The translations under genes and the position numbers were made by a program. Below the pieces are notes generated by a model, which was not told the origin of the DNA, searched no databases, and was given only the letters and a program-made list of their open reading frames with translations. 36,191 bases of DNA from Rodentolepis nana. Lineage: Eukaryota > Platyhelminthes > Cestoda > Cyclophyllidea > Hymenolepididae. Shown here piece after piece: positions 23,448 through 36,112 of this stretch; within the stretch, counting starts at the first letter, position 1, and every line of letters starts with the position of its first letter. The stretch lies in assembly GCA_900617975.1 (NCBI GenBank), contig UZAE01012599.1:1-36191 (forward strand), in the 5' to 3' direction.

Positions 23448-26400
23448 ATTTAGATTGAGGTAATATTCCTATTCATGCCATCCATTATTTTCTAGAACGA
23501 GTAAGACTTTTGATAGAATACCCCCCTATCCATCTAATTTTAACTGTGCTGTTAATCATCTAACCACTTTAATGATTATACTCCACGGAAGTTTCACTTT
23601 TAAATAAAGTAATTGTATGTTATTAATATCCATCTCAAATCATACAGATTCCCTGACCTCGTGTCTGACCCGTTTGTCCCTAGGGCTAAACGTAATGTCT
23701 AAGCCGAGGTTAATAAATTGAGGATATATTATTCACCTATTTCTGGTCCTATATTACTGCAAATATGATATTGAATATAACTGCACTGTACAAGTTCCCC
23801 CTTTCTGAAATATTGATTGAATTACGTCAAGCCCTTTGGGGAATCTCTTTCAATTTGAATAACTTTATTGTTTTTATTATGGATTTTTTCAGTTTTCTTT
23901 CAATTTAGGCAAATATTGAAAAAGTAACCAGGCAATTGTATCGAATGAAACGAGAGTAATAACACCAATAAAGCCTTTTGACGAAAGTGATCCACATTAC
24001 GAATCGTCTGATCCGGAACTATCGGAATAACCTACCCTCAAACTGCTCCTACAGTCATTCTTCATAAGTTGACCTTAATTCTAATAATTGTTTTCAAAGT
24101 ACAATTTCATTTTTGCAAAAGTTCTTGTTAATAGCCTTAGTGATTGTATACCACGTCTAAGGGAATTGTCTGATCTCGAATTCGAGGGAGCAAAATTTCA
24201 GAAACTTAGCAAATACTTCAAAATTCTGACATTGAGAAAGAAGTCTGATGAGGAAAGGATTATTTACGTTAATCATATAAATGACCATTTTGAATAATTC
24301 TATTTCAAAAAATCACTTTAATTGTCTTTTAGTTCTTTGTGGTTTATGGAATTTCTGCTATTCTCATGTCCGTGTATGGTGTCTCACTTTGATTACACAA
24401 AATCATAATATCATCTTGGGCGATTAAGCTGACAAATGTGGAAGAAGTAACGCCTAAAGATATGGATACTGGGGGGAATTTCATAACCGTACAAGAATAC
24501 AAACAAAACAAAACTATTTCACCACTAAGAAGCCTCACAACTGTGCTGGCCATGAGGGGAAATTACTATTCTTTAGATTCTCCTTACAGAAGGCTAGAGA
24601 ATGCCAAACTAACCAATACTTCGAGTTATGGTCCATGAGTAGTGATTTCCCATGTTTTCTGGATGCTTCAACGAGGTTTTGGCTGATGTGTTCCATTCGC
24701 TAATCCCAATAGGAGAGAACTAAGGACAAGAGTGTTGAAGAAGTACTTGCCGTTATATATGCTATCATCACTTTATCCTTCAAACAGACAATATATTCTT
24801 TGTTATTCATTTTTAAATTTATTCAACATGCTGTCCCCAGTGGGAGAAAATGATTTTGTCATTATATGCTTTAGAAATCAAATATCGGAAGGCTACTGAG
24901 TTAGAAGAGTCTATCGACTATCATGGTTAATATCGAATCAACAGGCACCAGCTATAGTTATTTCCGTAAATTATGTAAGCTTTATTCTGACAGACTCGAT
25001 TCAGAGGAGTCCTTTTACTTCGACGATAATAAAGTACGCTTTGTCATAAGAAAATCAATGACAGTTTGACAACACAGGGGGGCTTGCTGTTAGGTATAAG
25101 TTACTGTAAACTCTTGTTTAATACTAGATGATAGAGATTGCACTTTGACTGTGCTCAAGAAAATAGCTTATGTTAGCTAAGAATAAATATGGTGAATACT
25201 TTGGTCAGAAAGTACGCATACTGACCGAAAATAGGTAAAGACAACAAGCCATTGTCAAATTACTGCGACAAACAATGTGAGAAGCCTTGACACCAGTGAC
25301 CGCTCCATGGGTCAGAGGTCTTGGTGATTGTGCTGGTCTTATGAATTGTATTTCCCACTTACCTTTGGTGGACTTAGACTACAGATAGCCGTAAGTAAGG
25401 TCAGAGCCATCAACAAATATGGCAACAACTGTCAGCACTCTTGACTGCACTTCAGGAACCAAGGTTTCTCAAGGACTCTGGTACCGACACGGAAGTGCAG
25501 TTTTATTAATCGTGCTTTTCTTATATTTATTCTTATACTTCGGTTTCACCCCCAAACAAGCGATTTTCAATGGGATTTGTAGAAATTATCGAAAGAACAG
25601 TTCTGAAAGCGAAAGAGGAGTGAGCAACCTAGGAAGCTGTTCGATAATTTTTACCGACCTATATGGCAACCCCTCATTTAATGCTGTTTGGTAGAGTGTC
25701 TGATGAAATACTATTTGAAAGCCCAGTTAGAACCAGTAATTATGATATGATGCCGATAAAAAAGAGATAAAAAGAAACGATATAGCACGAATCAAGAGAG
25801 CACATATGTAGATGGAAGTAAAACGAAAGTAGTTTGTTGCACAGGAGAAAACAGACTGAAAATAGAAGGGAAAGCTATTTTTTACAACAAGAATAATACT
25901 AAGATTGGGGCTTATTCTGGTGTAAAAAAATCTTGTAGAATTTAATCCAACATATATTAATTAGCTTTAGTGACGCTATTAAAAGACTTGAATAAGTATT
26001 ACTTCGAGGTATCCAAAACTACCCTAAGAAACTGAGAAAGTAATTATAACACGTCAGCTTCTGCCTAATGTTAGATTATTTAAAACAAGTTAAGTACAAA
26101 CCGAGAGCACTGATATCATTAATTATATTATAAGAGAAAATATTAATGGGAACTCAAACCATTACATGGACAATAGTTAAAAGTTGCTTAACAATAAGTA
26201 CGAATTTTCCCTCTCAAGATGTGAATGAACTGGTAAGTTGGGAAATTATAATGCGAATGATGCACAAAAATATTTAATTTAATTTAACAATCATCTGTTG
26301 ACTGATTATCTACACAACACCTTTGAAAAAAATTATTATTCAAACATATTTACCTTTAGTATATGCTATAATATATCCCAGACACACCTTATATTTATCT

Positions 26401-26772
26401 TTTAAAAAACAATGGACTGAATCCTGCTAATAAACTAATAAGCTTTTTACTTCAGGACGTTTTAATTTCAATATGCAATATCATATAAAGGAAAAATAAT
26501 AACGGTTTAAATAAAACGAGACGTTGAAATGAAGATGAGCTTTGAACAGCGCAATCAATGTTCGTTAATATCCCTACAAAGAAAATTCTGTCGCATTCAT
26601 ATGGCAACAAATTATCAATAAACTAAATTAATTAAGCAATAAAATAAAGTTTTCGATATTTAACTTGTACTATTTTTAGAAAATGAATACATTTAATCAC
26701 TCTTGTTGTGTTTTACTGCGCTAAAGCTTGGCGGGTCTTGCTCCACAGTAAAATCGCCATCTGTCCTTTGAA
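23448..26772. other. Spacer between the ZIP and V-ATPase c genes
   Basis: AT-rich. The + strand segments 24088-24297 and 24399-24638 are open and protein-like (the second includes VEEVTPKDMDTGGNFITVQE), but lack ATG starts and any recognised domain. They may be exons of an unknown gene or old transposon remains. From about 25700 to 26700 I see nothing. Confidence 0.5.
25419..25694 (+). CDS. Hypothetical small single-pass membrane protein
   Basis: A single-exon frame of 91 residues with a true ATG (MATTVSTLDC...). Residues 28-46 (AVLLIVLFLYLFLYFGF core) form one strong membrane segment, preceded by a polar 27-residue N terminus and followed by a basic, Ser-rich tail. No family is recognised and no promoter, poly(A) signal or splice context is evident. 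It may be a small gene, an exon or chance. Confidence 0.25.
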   Translation: MATTVSTLDCTSGTKVSQGLWYRHGSAVLLIVLFLYLFLYFGFTPKQAIFNGICRNYRKNSSESERGVSNLGSCSIIFTDLYGNPSFNAVW

Positions 26773-27303
26773 ATGTCTACCGATCCGACTTATGCTCCTT
26801 TTTTCGGAATTATGGGTGCCACGGCATCAATCGTCTTTTGTGGTACGTATAATTTGTTGCAGTTAATTTCCTTTAGCATTTGGTGCGGCTTATGGTACCG
26901 CTAAGTCCGGAGCTGGCATCTGTTCAATGGGTGTGATGCGACCTGAGTCAATCATGAAGTCACTTGTGCCAATTATTATGGCTGGTATCGTCGCTATTTA
27001 CGGTTTAGTTGTTTCCGTTGTTATTGCGTCAAAGGGTGACAATATGAAGAGTATGGATTTGTAAGTCAGGCTGATATTACTGATGACGTGTATCTTAGAT
27101 CCCTCAAACAACTTGGTGCAGGACTTAGTGTAGGGCTTTGTGGTCTAGCGGCTGGATTTGCTATCGGTGTTGTGGGCGATGCTGGTGTTCGAGGAGCTGC
27201 CCAACAACCTCGTCTTTTTGTTGGCATGATCTTGATTCTCATCTTTGCCGAAGTCTTAGGATTGTACGGTCTCATCGTGGCTCTTATCCTCTGTAGCCAA
27301 TAA
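26773..27303 (+). CDS. ATP6V0C: V-type proton ATPase 16 kDa proteolipid subunit c
   Basis: Exons 26773-26842, 26877-27060 and 27099-27303 (TAA) give 152 residues (human 155). Introns are 34 and 38 nt. The protein is the membrane rotor subunit of the V-ATPase, which pumps protons into lysosomes, endosomes and secretory vesicles. Its four hydrophobic helices are readable: [13 protein letters not shown], then [30 protein letters not shown], and [18 protein letters not shown]. Glu136 in FAEVLG is the conserved proton-carrying residue. AAYGTAKSG and [18 protein letters not shown] match the family almost exactly. The exon junctions restore Ala24 and Leu85. A CAG at about 26750 could be a cis or trans splice acceptor giving a 23-nt leader. 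The nearest downstream AATAAA I found is at 28200, so the 3' end is uncertain. Confidence 0.96.
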
Positions 27304-29504
27304 TTTGAAAGGTTGTCGTGCATTCTATCTCATTCTATCTTAACGGCTGGCCCTTTCATTTATATCCCTTCTTCCTTAGTATGTTGTAACTATCGTTTGT
27401 TGATGACGCATATATCTATATTACAGACTATTTCCTCTTCCTGCATTCCATCAAATGTGACCGTAATTCCCGACCCCATAGAAAGCTGATTTTTTGTGTA
27501 TGTGTAGTCGTGGTAGCTTAAATTTCCTTTATGGAATTTAAGCTTTGTTGTGATCATTCTCTCGCTCTCTTCTATGTAATAATTTATTGAATTGCAAACC
27601 AACTTTTCTCTATCTATGTTCATGAAAAATTGGCCTAAATATTTACCTAATTACTAGAACACTTCCAATCCGTGTTGTGAGTTACCTCAATATTTGGGTA
27701 CTCAGTAAGGTCATATTCCGTTACACCTATTTGCTCCGCGCACTTTTTACTATTATTGTTGAACTATATTAGCATTTATGCATTTTTAAAATTTATTTTA
27801 TCATGTGACGTATCTGGTTATTTTGTTAATTTCCATTTGTATTAATCCAACATGGAACTGACATTAGTGTTATGGCGTGGTTATGATTCACATCAATTAG
27901 AGCTTGCCTAATTCATGTATTATTTGTGTGCTTTTAAGTTGCTGAAATATTTGTATAATATTTTGCTAGTTAAGTTAGCGCTAAAAAGTTGGTCAAAATC
28001 TTTTATTTCGCTTGACGGGATTGAATCGGCGATCAGTGTATATGCGTTGTCCTATTTCAAATGTGATTTCCCATTTGTTTCTGACTTGCTCCTTTCTATA
28101 ACATATTTGTATTGCATTTGGCAGCCCTTTAAGTTTTTAATTTTTGGTTGCTCTAAAACGTCGCTGATTTAATTTTAATATTACTCGCGAGAAGTTTGAA
28201 ATAAAGCTCTCAACTTTTGCTGGTTTATTGATTAGCCAATTTAAAGGGCTCTATTGTCCTTAGGATGTATTGGGACGTTTGTTTGATGCAGTTGAGCCTT
28301 ATCTTCTTTGCGCAATTGAAACTGTCTTGCATATGTCAGTCGTCACTTTTTCGTTGAGGTTTTATGCTTTCAGGACCTGTTTTTTCGTTTTTGAGGGCCT
28401 TTAATCTATTCCAATGAATTAATGACCCGTTTGAATGTTCGCTCATTATCCTTAACGGTTAACATGTGCGTTCGAAGATTCAGAGGTTTTACGCCAATGA
28501 GGCTTCAGGGCGTTAATCATTTGATTTGGTTAGTCATGAGGGTTGAATTATTTGTCTGCTTCTTTAGTTGCAAGAATGGAAAATTTCATGCTTTATTCTC
28601 CAAGTTTAGTGTGTTTAATCCAGTGTTGGATTGGCTCATTTATGGGGCTATCTATCTGTGAAGACTGGTGACCTCGTTACAAGTGTCACCTACTTTATTC
28701 TAAAACTGTCTTTTAGCTAGCAGGCTAACTTCTAAAACTGCAATTTTGCAAAATATCGATTTGCTACATATCGCCAACGTTGCATTTATGTGAAATTGCG
28801 GTACTTGCACGCATTTATGGAGAAGGAAAGCGCTTTGACAGTTGTATTTGTTGCACAGTGCGAGCCACCAATCAGACGTACGACCTCTAGCAAACACCCG
28901 TTTGCGCTGTTTATATTTACTCCACCCGACGATGCAATACAAATGCATGATCTCTATCCAGCTGGGTTGAAATAAATAATGCAAATCGATAATCTCATGC
29001 CAATTTTGGAAGGTAAGGTTCATGGTGTTTATTGTTTCCAGAGTCAATGTGAAAGTTATTTAATTGCCTCAAGTTGAACGTCCGTTAAAACTAGCAACGC
29101 ATCATTTTATTTCAGAAGTAGCAACACTCAAATCCAGTTAACTTCAACAGTGGGTAGAGGTGAAAATTTTCACGAGTAAAATTATGTCCTTACGCAATAC
29201 AGGGAACTCCAGTCCAATGGGACTGGAAGTCGATACTTGAACCTTCTGTCTTAATGGCAAAAAATTGTGAAGTAGTGAGGTGTATGGAAAACGCTTTTCA
29301 ACGGATGATTTAGGAGGGGAGGGGAGGGGGAAGGGGGTTGGAGACTCCAAACAGCATCATTATCAGCATGAATTAGAAAGGGCTTGCTTTGTTAAACGAA
29401 ACGTAAAGCTCGCGCACACCTTTGACATGTCAAACAAAAAAATATTTACTTCAGTCCCCTCTGTTTTAAGATAGTGACCCCATCGGCAAGCTACTTAGCC
29501 AATC
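27304..29504. other. T-rich spacer after the V-ATPase c gene
   Basis: The + strand is strongly T-rich, which could reflect a long 3' UTR. AATAAA occurs at 28200-28205. Reading frames here (for example 27915-28172 and 28700-29047 minus) are hydrophobic by composition and show no domains. An octamer ATGCAAAT lies near 28979-28986, with no recognisable small RNA gene beside it. Confidence 0.5.
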
Positions 29505-29517
29505 ATTATTTTACGTT

Positions 29518-29830
29518 TATTTGTATCAAATGGCAGGCATTTTGGTAGTCTCATTAACCTTTTAGGTGACTTCAGGCCTCACAGAGTAGAAATATCAAAG
29601 TGAAAATAATTCGAGAGGGGGGGAACAGAAGAGTGTTTCGAAGATGTAAAGAGACAGACACAAAGGTAGAAAAAAGGTGAGGTGAGTACTGTGAAGTAGT
29701 CGAATTTGACATACAGTGGGGTGGCGGTAGTTAGAAGCCAGAAGTCAACTGTCGGTTAATAGACTTTTTTGCCGTATGAGTATACGTTGCCCAGGGCGCA
29801 CCACGTGGAGGTAAGTCTATAGCACACCCC
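29518..29830 (+). mobile_element. Dispersed element, copy C (313 bp, with target-site duplication)
   Basis: Begins TATTTGTATCAAATGGCAGG and ends CTATAGCACACCCC. It is flanked by ATTATTTTACGTT (29505-29517) and ATTATTTTATGTT (29831-29843), identical at 12 of 13 positions. It carries the purine-rich body and one 3' unit (GTATGAGTATACGTTGCCCA...), preceded by TTAATAGACTTTTTTGCC. It has no coding capacity. Both ends agree with the boundaries of copy D. Confidence 0.78.
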
Positions 29831-29843
29831 ATTATTTTATGTT

Positions 29844-30611
29844 AAGGCGTTTAATATGCCATTTGAAATAACGTTAGGGCGTTTAATAGTGTGTCCTTTC
29901 TAATTATCAGTAGGGTGAGCCAATTGAATGCGGATAGATGGGCACTATAATGAAACTATTCAGATGTATAACCATTTAGAGTAATTCACGAATAAATTTC
30001 AATGATGCAGCTAGATGAATCTAGTTATCCTATTCAAATCTGGCTTGTATATTTAGGCGATAGCTGAAGATGTCATGTTCCAGTGTAAGTTGTTATTTGT
30101 AAACCGCACCCAACTTGGCAACTTTCGAATGATAGTTCTCTAACCTCGAATCTTCAACTAATAGGAAGTGATATTATCGGAGAAGGCATATTTGGTTTCT
30201 GGAATAGGCAACTGTGGAGATACATCCAAAGCTAAAACATTTGTTTCGGTATATAAAGCAGCCTTTTAATCAAAGGCAATAAGAGGTCTGGTATAAGCAG
30301 GAATAAAAAGAGCATGCACCCGAATTGCGGTGAGGCGAAGAGATTTTTGTGTATATTAGAAGTACCGCAGCATTAGTACGTCGTTGCCCCCTTATATGGC
30401 CTCCCTAGTAGCATCCTTGGCATCTTTGCACTAGGCGGTTGTATTCAGCGTCGTACATTTACACATAACACAACTATAAGGGATGGTTGATAAGACTGTG
30501 CTGAACCAGTACATAGTGGACCTTCAAAGTAAACTAAAAATGAATTTAATACTACCATATCCTCCCCCCGGAAGAAAACATGTCTAGTTTACCTGTCTGC
30601 TCTTTCCTAGC

Positions 30612-30650
<39 letters not shown>

Positions 30651-31966
30651 ATCGACTTCTACCTAGGCAAACGTTGCGTACAAAACAGGTAAATAAATCC
30701 AATTCCTCTCAGTGTGCTCTGGCATTTGCTTCCAACTCTTCAATTTCACATTTTTGTTCTATCTCTTTGTCACTTGTTCATTACGTCGATGGAAAATATC
30801 TGCGGTCTCCGACCAACACATTATTCTCTAAATAGTGATGTACGATATTAGTGTTCACATTGGTCAGTAGATTTAAGCGGGATTACCTCTAATTCCAATA
30901 TGCTTGTGGAAATGAAACTTGGTTTGGTGGCTTATAGGAAACTATTTCAAACCCACTAATGGATTCTCCGACGTATATTGTGTTTACAGAGGCATGAATT
31001 CTTCAATATTTTTTTCCTTTCAGATACGTTCTTTTTAAAATTGTGATGGAAGAGGAAACAACAAATTCATCGATATCTTTATTTATGTGTAAAAACCTTA
31101 CAATTTTAATATTTGTCATGGCGAAAATTAAATGAGGGTTTTAAATTCCATGTACCTTTGAGAAAGTTAGTACGCTTTCTATAAATAGATGGGGTCCGAT
31201 TTTTTGAAATTGGTGAACATAACCCCATTATTAAATGTCTTTTCATTCAATAACCAGATTATGGTAACCGAAATTTTCATATGCTCACACCTGGAGGCCA
31301 TTAAGTGGGAGATTCATATAGGGAAGCCTGCAACAGACTATGCTGAATGAGACATTAATAATTAAAATGAAAATCGAAATATGCTTATGCTTATATCCAA
31401 GGCATTATTGAACTAAAATGGATGCAATCAGAATGTGGGAAACTGTAGATAACATGTATGAACAAAATTACCCATTTTAACTTAGGCTTTAAAGATGAAA
31501 TAAACCCGTAAAAATTGGAGGATGATTAAACAAAGGAAACATCGATGCATTTTTGTGAAAGCTGAAAATTAACTTGATAAGGAAATACTAAAATGTAACA
31601 TGAAAAGTTAAATGCCAAAAGTTTATCCAATTCAAGGTAAGAATAAGGTTTGGAATTTTAATCTAAAAATGTAAACAAAGTGAAATCAACTTTCGTCGGA
31701 AAGAATTAAGCAATAAATAATAGTACACAATCCAAACATAGAAACTAAGCGGTTATTAAGCATTACCCAATTGTTTTGTGTTGGCCACAGTTTAATGTCA
31801 CTCCTAAAATGAAAGTATTGGCAATGACTGAAAAAGTGAAATAATATAGTTTAACGATTTTAGGATTGTTTTAATAACCATTCGTATACGCGATTTTTCA
31901 AGGCAGGTTTCACATAGCCAGCATTGCGTTAAGCATTCGAGTCACGTTGTATGTGGTTTATATAAT
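29844..31966. other. Spacer upstream of ABCE1
   Basis: AT-rich sequence without a supported gene. It includes the (TA)n tract at 30613-30645 and an 11-base direct repeat, GGCGTTTAATA, near 29846 and 29879. The immediate 5' flank of ABCE1 has no obvious TATA box or CpG-rich segment. Confidence 0.5.
30613..30645. repeat. (TA)n microsatellite
   Basis: About 33 bases of alternating T and A in the spacer between copy C and ABCE1. Confidence 0.95.
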
Positions 31967-34783
31967 ATGGCTCAATCACAAACCCAGGAAAAGCTCACGC
32001 GAATTGCCATAGTAAGAACTGATAAGTGTAAACCAAAAAAATGCAAACTGGAGTGCAAAAAGTGTTGTCCCGTAAATCGAATGGGTATGTAAATTTCTCG
32101 TTTAAATGATATTTTAAGGCAAATTATGTATCGAGGTGACGCCCACGGATAAAATAGCCCTCATTTCCGAAGAGTTATGCATTGGTTGCGGTATTTGTGT
32201 GAAAAAATGCCCTTTCGAAGCGATAAGTATAATTAACTTGGCTAGTAATCTTGAGAGCCAGATTACTCATCGTTTTGGTCCAAATGCCTTCAAATTACAC
32301 AGACTTCCGATGCCCAGACCTGGGGAGGTTCTTGGTTTAGTAGGAACAAACGGAATCGGTAAATCCACAGCTTTGAAAATTCTTCATGGAAAGTTGAAAC
32401 CGAATTTGGGTAGATTCAGGGTTTGTTTTGTTCGCTATCTTATCTGTATTTTCGTCATTTCTTATTGATTGGATCATATTTGTCTGATTTCAGGATCCAC
32501 CAGATTGGACTGATATTCTGCTTTATTTTCGTGGATCTGAACTTCAAAACTATTTCACGAAGATATTGGAAGATAATTTGAAGGCCGTAACCAAACCTCA
32601 ATATGTTGACCAGATTCCAAAGCTCGTGAATGGTGTCGTGCAAGAACTGCTCGATCGGAAAGATGATAAAGGCAACCAGGATGTTATTCTTGATACCCTT
32701 GATCTCACTCATCTGACTGAACGCAAAGTCGCTGAACTATCTGGTGGTGAACTTCAGCGTTTTGCTATTGCCATGGTCTGTATTCAAAAGGCCCATATTT
32801 ACATGTTTGATGAACCAAGTTCTTATCTTGATGTGAAGCAGCGTCTTAATGCTGCCATCATGATTCGTGATCTCCTCGATGTAGGTCGAATTTCTTCCCA
32901 TTTTATCCTCTTATTTTTTCATAGAAATCCAATTATGTCGTTGCTGTTGAACATGATCTTTCCGTGCTTGACTACCTCTCGGATTATATCTGTTGTCTCT
33001 ATGGCGTTCCGGGAGCCTATGGTGTTGTTACTATGCCCTTTTCTGTTCGTGAGGGAATTAATATTTTCCTTGACGGTATGGTTCCAACGGAAAACTTGCG
33101 GTTCCGTGACGTCCCACTAGTCTTCAAGGTGGTTATTGATTCTCTTGTTCATTATCTGTTTATCCATTATTTAAATGATTTGTGCCGTATTGCTAATTTA
33201 TTTTAGGTCTCTGAAACAGGAATTGAGGAGGAAATTAAGCGAACAGCACGATATGAATATCCTTCAATGACCAAGACCCTTGGCTCATTCAAACTCGAGA
33301 TTCAAGCTGGTTCCTTTTCTGATTCCGAAATCATTGTAATGTTGGGCGAAAACGGTACTGGGAAGACAACGTTCATTCGAATGCTCGCTGGTAGTCTAAT
33401 GCCTGATGGTGGTGTAAAGATGCCCTCTCTGAATATCTCTTACAAACCCCAAAAGATTAGTCCAAAGACCGATAAGACTGTCCAAAATCTCTTCTACGAA
33501 AAGATTAAGACAGCCTTCATTCATCCACAATTCGCCACTGATGTACTTAAACCCCTCCAAATGGAACGACTTTACCAACAATATGTAAGTTCTGATGTGA
33601 ACCCTAAACTGCGTAGATACCTGCTTGTTAATTACGTTGTTTTTTGTGTTCTCAATTCATATTACGTGGGCTGATTTACGTATTGTCGCTTTTCTTGTAG
33701 GTTCAAAATCTCTCTGGTGGTGAGTTGCAGCGTGTAGCCATCGTGTTGTGTTTGGGCTTGCCAGCTGATGTGTACTTAATTGACGAACCATCGGCTTACT
33801 TGGACTCTGAACAACGTCTCTACTGTGCCAAGGTCATCAAACGATTCATTATGCACGCGAAGAAGACAGCCTTCATTGTGGAACACGATTTCATCATGGC
33901 TACTTATCTTGCCGATCGTGTTGTAGTATTTGAGGGTACTCCTGGTGTTAGTGCTGTTGCCACAAGGTAAATCGTTGTTTTCATTACATTAGAACAAGGG
34001 GATGGGTATTTCTGCCTGCTTGTCTCATGTTGTTTCAATTAGCAATCTATTCAATCGTTAGAATAAACGAGGGCATTATCATATAAGGGGTAGGTTGTAC
34101 TTCTTAGGCCCTATGGAGCATTCCAGCTCTATCATTTTTGGAAGCTCGCTCTTGAAAGAGTTTTTATGATGCCTCGCATGACATCTTTGCACTTATTTGT
34201 TCTTATTTATTGTTTTTATCTCTATATCTTATACCAGGTTTCATGAATGTATTATAGCTTTGTTTTGATATTGTTTTATCATGATACTGCTTGTACACTT
34301 CCGAGTGTTATCTGTATCACTTGCAGTTTTACATTTCTTCAATTGATATATCAATTTTAAGGCATTAGTAATCCTCTGAGCAAGGAGATCGTCAGCTTTC
34401 AGCCCCGACCCCCTTACTAATTTTTCAGGTGACTTTGTGTGCAGTTCCCTTCTATACGTTAAGTTTGAAGTCTGTAGGGTACAGGACGAGAAATGTCTTC
34501 GCTTAGTCTAGTTTGGTTTGATTTTAGAGATTAATTCCAATAAGTGGTTTATTTCCTATATCCCAAAAGTAAAGTTTTATTTTTTATTCCTTATGCTAAA
34601 TACTTTTTCCTACTTGTTTCTAGTCCGCAAAACATGGTGTCGGGAATGAATCAATTCCTTAAAGCCTTGAATATCACATTCCGTCGTGATTCGCGAAATT
34701 GTCGACCTCGAATCAATAAGTTAAACTCCGTGAAAGACGTGGAACAGAAACACGCCGGAAATTTCTTCTTCCATGATGATTAA
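31967..34783 (+). CDS. ABCE1: ABCE1 / RLI1 ribosome-recycling ATPase
   Basis: Seven exons (31967-32084, 32119-32420, 32494-32880, 32925-33128, 33207-33584, 33701-33966, 34624-34783) encode 604 residues (human 599). ABCE1 is a soluble cytosolic twin-ATPase that splits ribosomes after termination and joins initiation complexes. The N-terminal domain holds two iron-sulfur clusters: C22/C27/C31 with the CCPV pair, C43, and [13 protein letters not shown] at 60-72. NBD1 has Walker [10 protein letters not shown] (115-123), signature LSGGE (222-226) and Walker B MFDEP (E247). NBD2 has GENGTGKTT (384-392), LSGGE (467-471) and LIDEP (E492). The C terminus ([16 protein letters not shown], ending FFFHDD) follows the family. 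Introns are 34, 73, 44, 78, 116 and 657 nt. An AATAAA at 34810-34815 lies 27 bases past the stop; another is at 34887. No frame break or lost catalytic residue is seen. Confidence 0.97.
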
Positions 34784-34809
34784 GTGCATAGTGCTGCTGG
34801 CAGATTTTG

Positions 34810-34892
34810 AATAAACAGCGGATTCACTTTGGTGCCTGCTGTGTCTCCCTCATTAAACTTACTCCTGAGGTGCTGTCTATTGCAAGAATAAA
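34810..34892 (+). terminator. Polyadenylation signals of ABCE1
   Basis: AATAAA at 34810-34815 and again at 34887-34892, both downstream of the TAA at 34781. The first would give a very short 3' UTR of about 50 bases; the second is a plausible alternative. Confidence 0.65.
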
Positions 34893-35536
34893 ACATGATT
34901 CAATTTTGTGGAAATTGCATTTTAATTGAGCTGTGCATGTCAGATTTCAGGTCACTGTCAATCTAGTTAAACCGTTTCTTTAATTGAATCGCACGGTTAG
35001 TATTGAGTTGTTGCCTTTAAACTAATCAAATACGTACTAGGAAATTAACTCCGTCAATTAGTGCATTCTTTTTGTCAATGGTTAGTTGTGTGACAATATG
35101 CAAGTCATTTAATTTTTTAAAGATGTTATTGTCGTATAAGATCGTGTGCTCTACGGAATTGAAGGAATTCTGCAATAGCTTGGTCTCCCACCTACTCAGA
35201 AACTAAGGATTATCATGACGGTTGGAATTTCTTAATGCTCGAGTCGATTTAATGTGAGTTGCTTATGGTTGTGATTGTAGGTTGCTTCTCTATTCGTCAT
35301 ACTACCTTTCAACAGACTTTGAAATTGCAAAACTCAGACAAATGCTTATGTAAAGGAAAAAAATGATAACTTTAGAGAATAAATTAATTTAATTTCTGAT
35401 AATTGAGGGAAGGAATCGCATGTAGGAGAAAAGTGGATAATCTTAGTAAAAATACGGGTTTGCTTTTGACTTCGTATAATTGTTGGCGTCGTTTTACAGT
35501 CTAACTTTACTTATGCGTCATGCCCGTTTAAATTGT
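34893..35536. other. Spacer after ABCE1
   Basis: AT-rich, with no supported gene, RNA or repeat. Confidence 0.5.
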
Positions 35537-35549
35537 TTTTTCAAATCAT

Positions 35550-35875
35550 TTATTTATTTCAAATGGCAGGCGTTTTGATAGCTATCATTAGCCCTTTAGT
35601 TGACTTCGGGCTTCACAGAGGGAAGGTTCATCAAAGTAGCAGAAAGTCGAGGGGTGGGGAACAGAAGAGCGATTCACAGATGTTAAAGAGGCAGACAGAC
35701 ACAAAGGCAGAGAAAAGGGTAAGATGAGTACTGCGGAAGCGGTCGAATATGACAAGCAGTCGTGCCATGGTATTTTGAAGTCAGAAGTCAACTGCCGGTT
35801 AATAGACTTTTTTGCCGTATGAGTATACGTTGCCCAGAGTGCACCACGTAGAGGTAAGTCTATCGCACACCCCCG
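35550..35875 (+). mobile_element. Dispersed element, copy D (326 bp, intact, with target-site duplication)
   Basis: Begins TTATTTATTTCAAATGGCAG and ends CGCACACCCCCG. It is flanked by a perfect 13-base repeat, TTTTTCAAATCAT, at 35537-35549 and 35876-35888. After the start comes TGATAGCTATCA, a perfect 12-base palindrome, then the purine-rich body (AGGCAGACAGACACAAAGGC), GGTCGAATATGAC (loosely like a Pol III B box), TTAATAGACTTTTTTGCC and one 3' unit ending GAGGTAAGTCTATCG. It is the best reference for the full-length family member. Confidence 0.8.
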
Positions 35876-36039
35876 TTTTTCAAATCATGAAGTTTGAGTT
35901 TTGGAACATGACAAAACCGATCAGCTGTGCCTGTCATGAGAAGGCTTTCAACATAATGCATCTAGAATTCAGATCAGGGATATTTCAACCATGGAAAAGA
36001 GTTCGTGATGTCAGCTCGGGCATTTTAACGAAATTTTTT

Positions 36040-36112
36040 TCAAAAGGCAGGCTTTCTGATATTTTTCATTAGCCCTTAAACTTTGACTTCAGCTTCCCCC
36101 ATGGATGGGGGG
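36040..36112 (+). mobile_element. 5' fragment of the dispersed element (copy E)
   Basis: TTTCAAAAGGCAGGC, then a degenerate hairpin, CATTAGCCCTT and GACTTCAGCTTC match the first ~70 bases of the other copies. The match is lost after about 36100, so this is a truncated or decayed copy. Confidence 0.6.

Noticed and set aside
25697..25725. Hammerhead ribozyme core (CTGATGA ... GAAA)
   Set aside because: The intervening bases do not form a convincing stem II and no matching stem I/III strands are visible. A second CTGATGA at 24244 lies in an open frame without a stem.
28960..28990. Pol III/snRNA promoter suggested by an ATGCAAAT octamer
   Set aside because: No recognisable U6, SL RNA, tRNA or other small RNA sequence lies within reach on either strand.
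35812..36072. 86-residue + strand frame crossing the end of copy D
   Set aside because: It runs from the repeat unit through the target-site duplication into unrelated flank; composition and context do not support coding.
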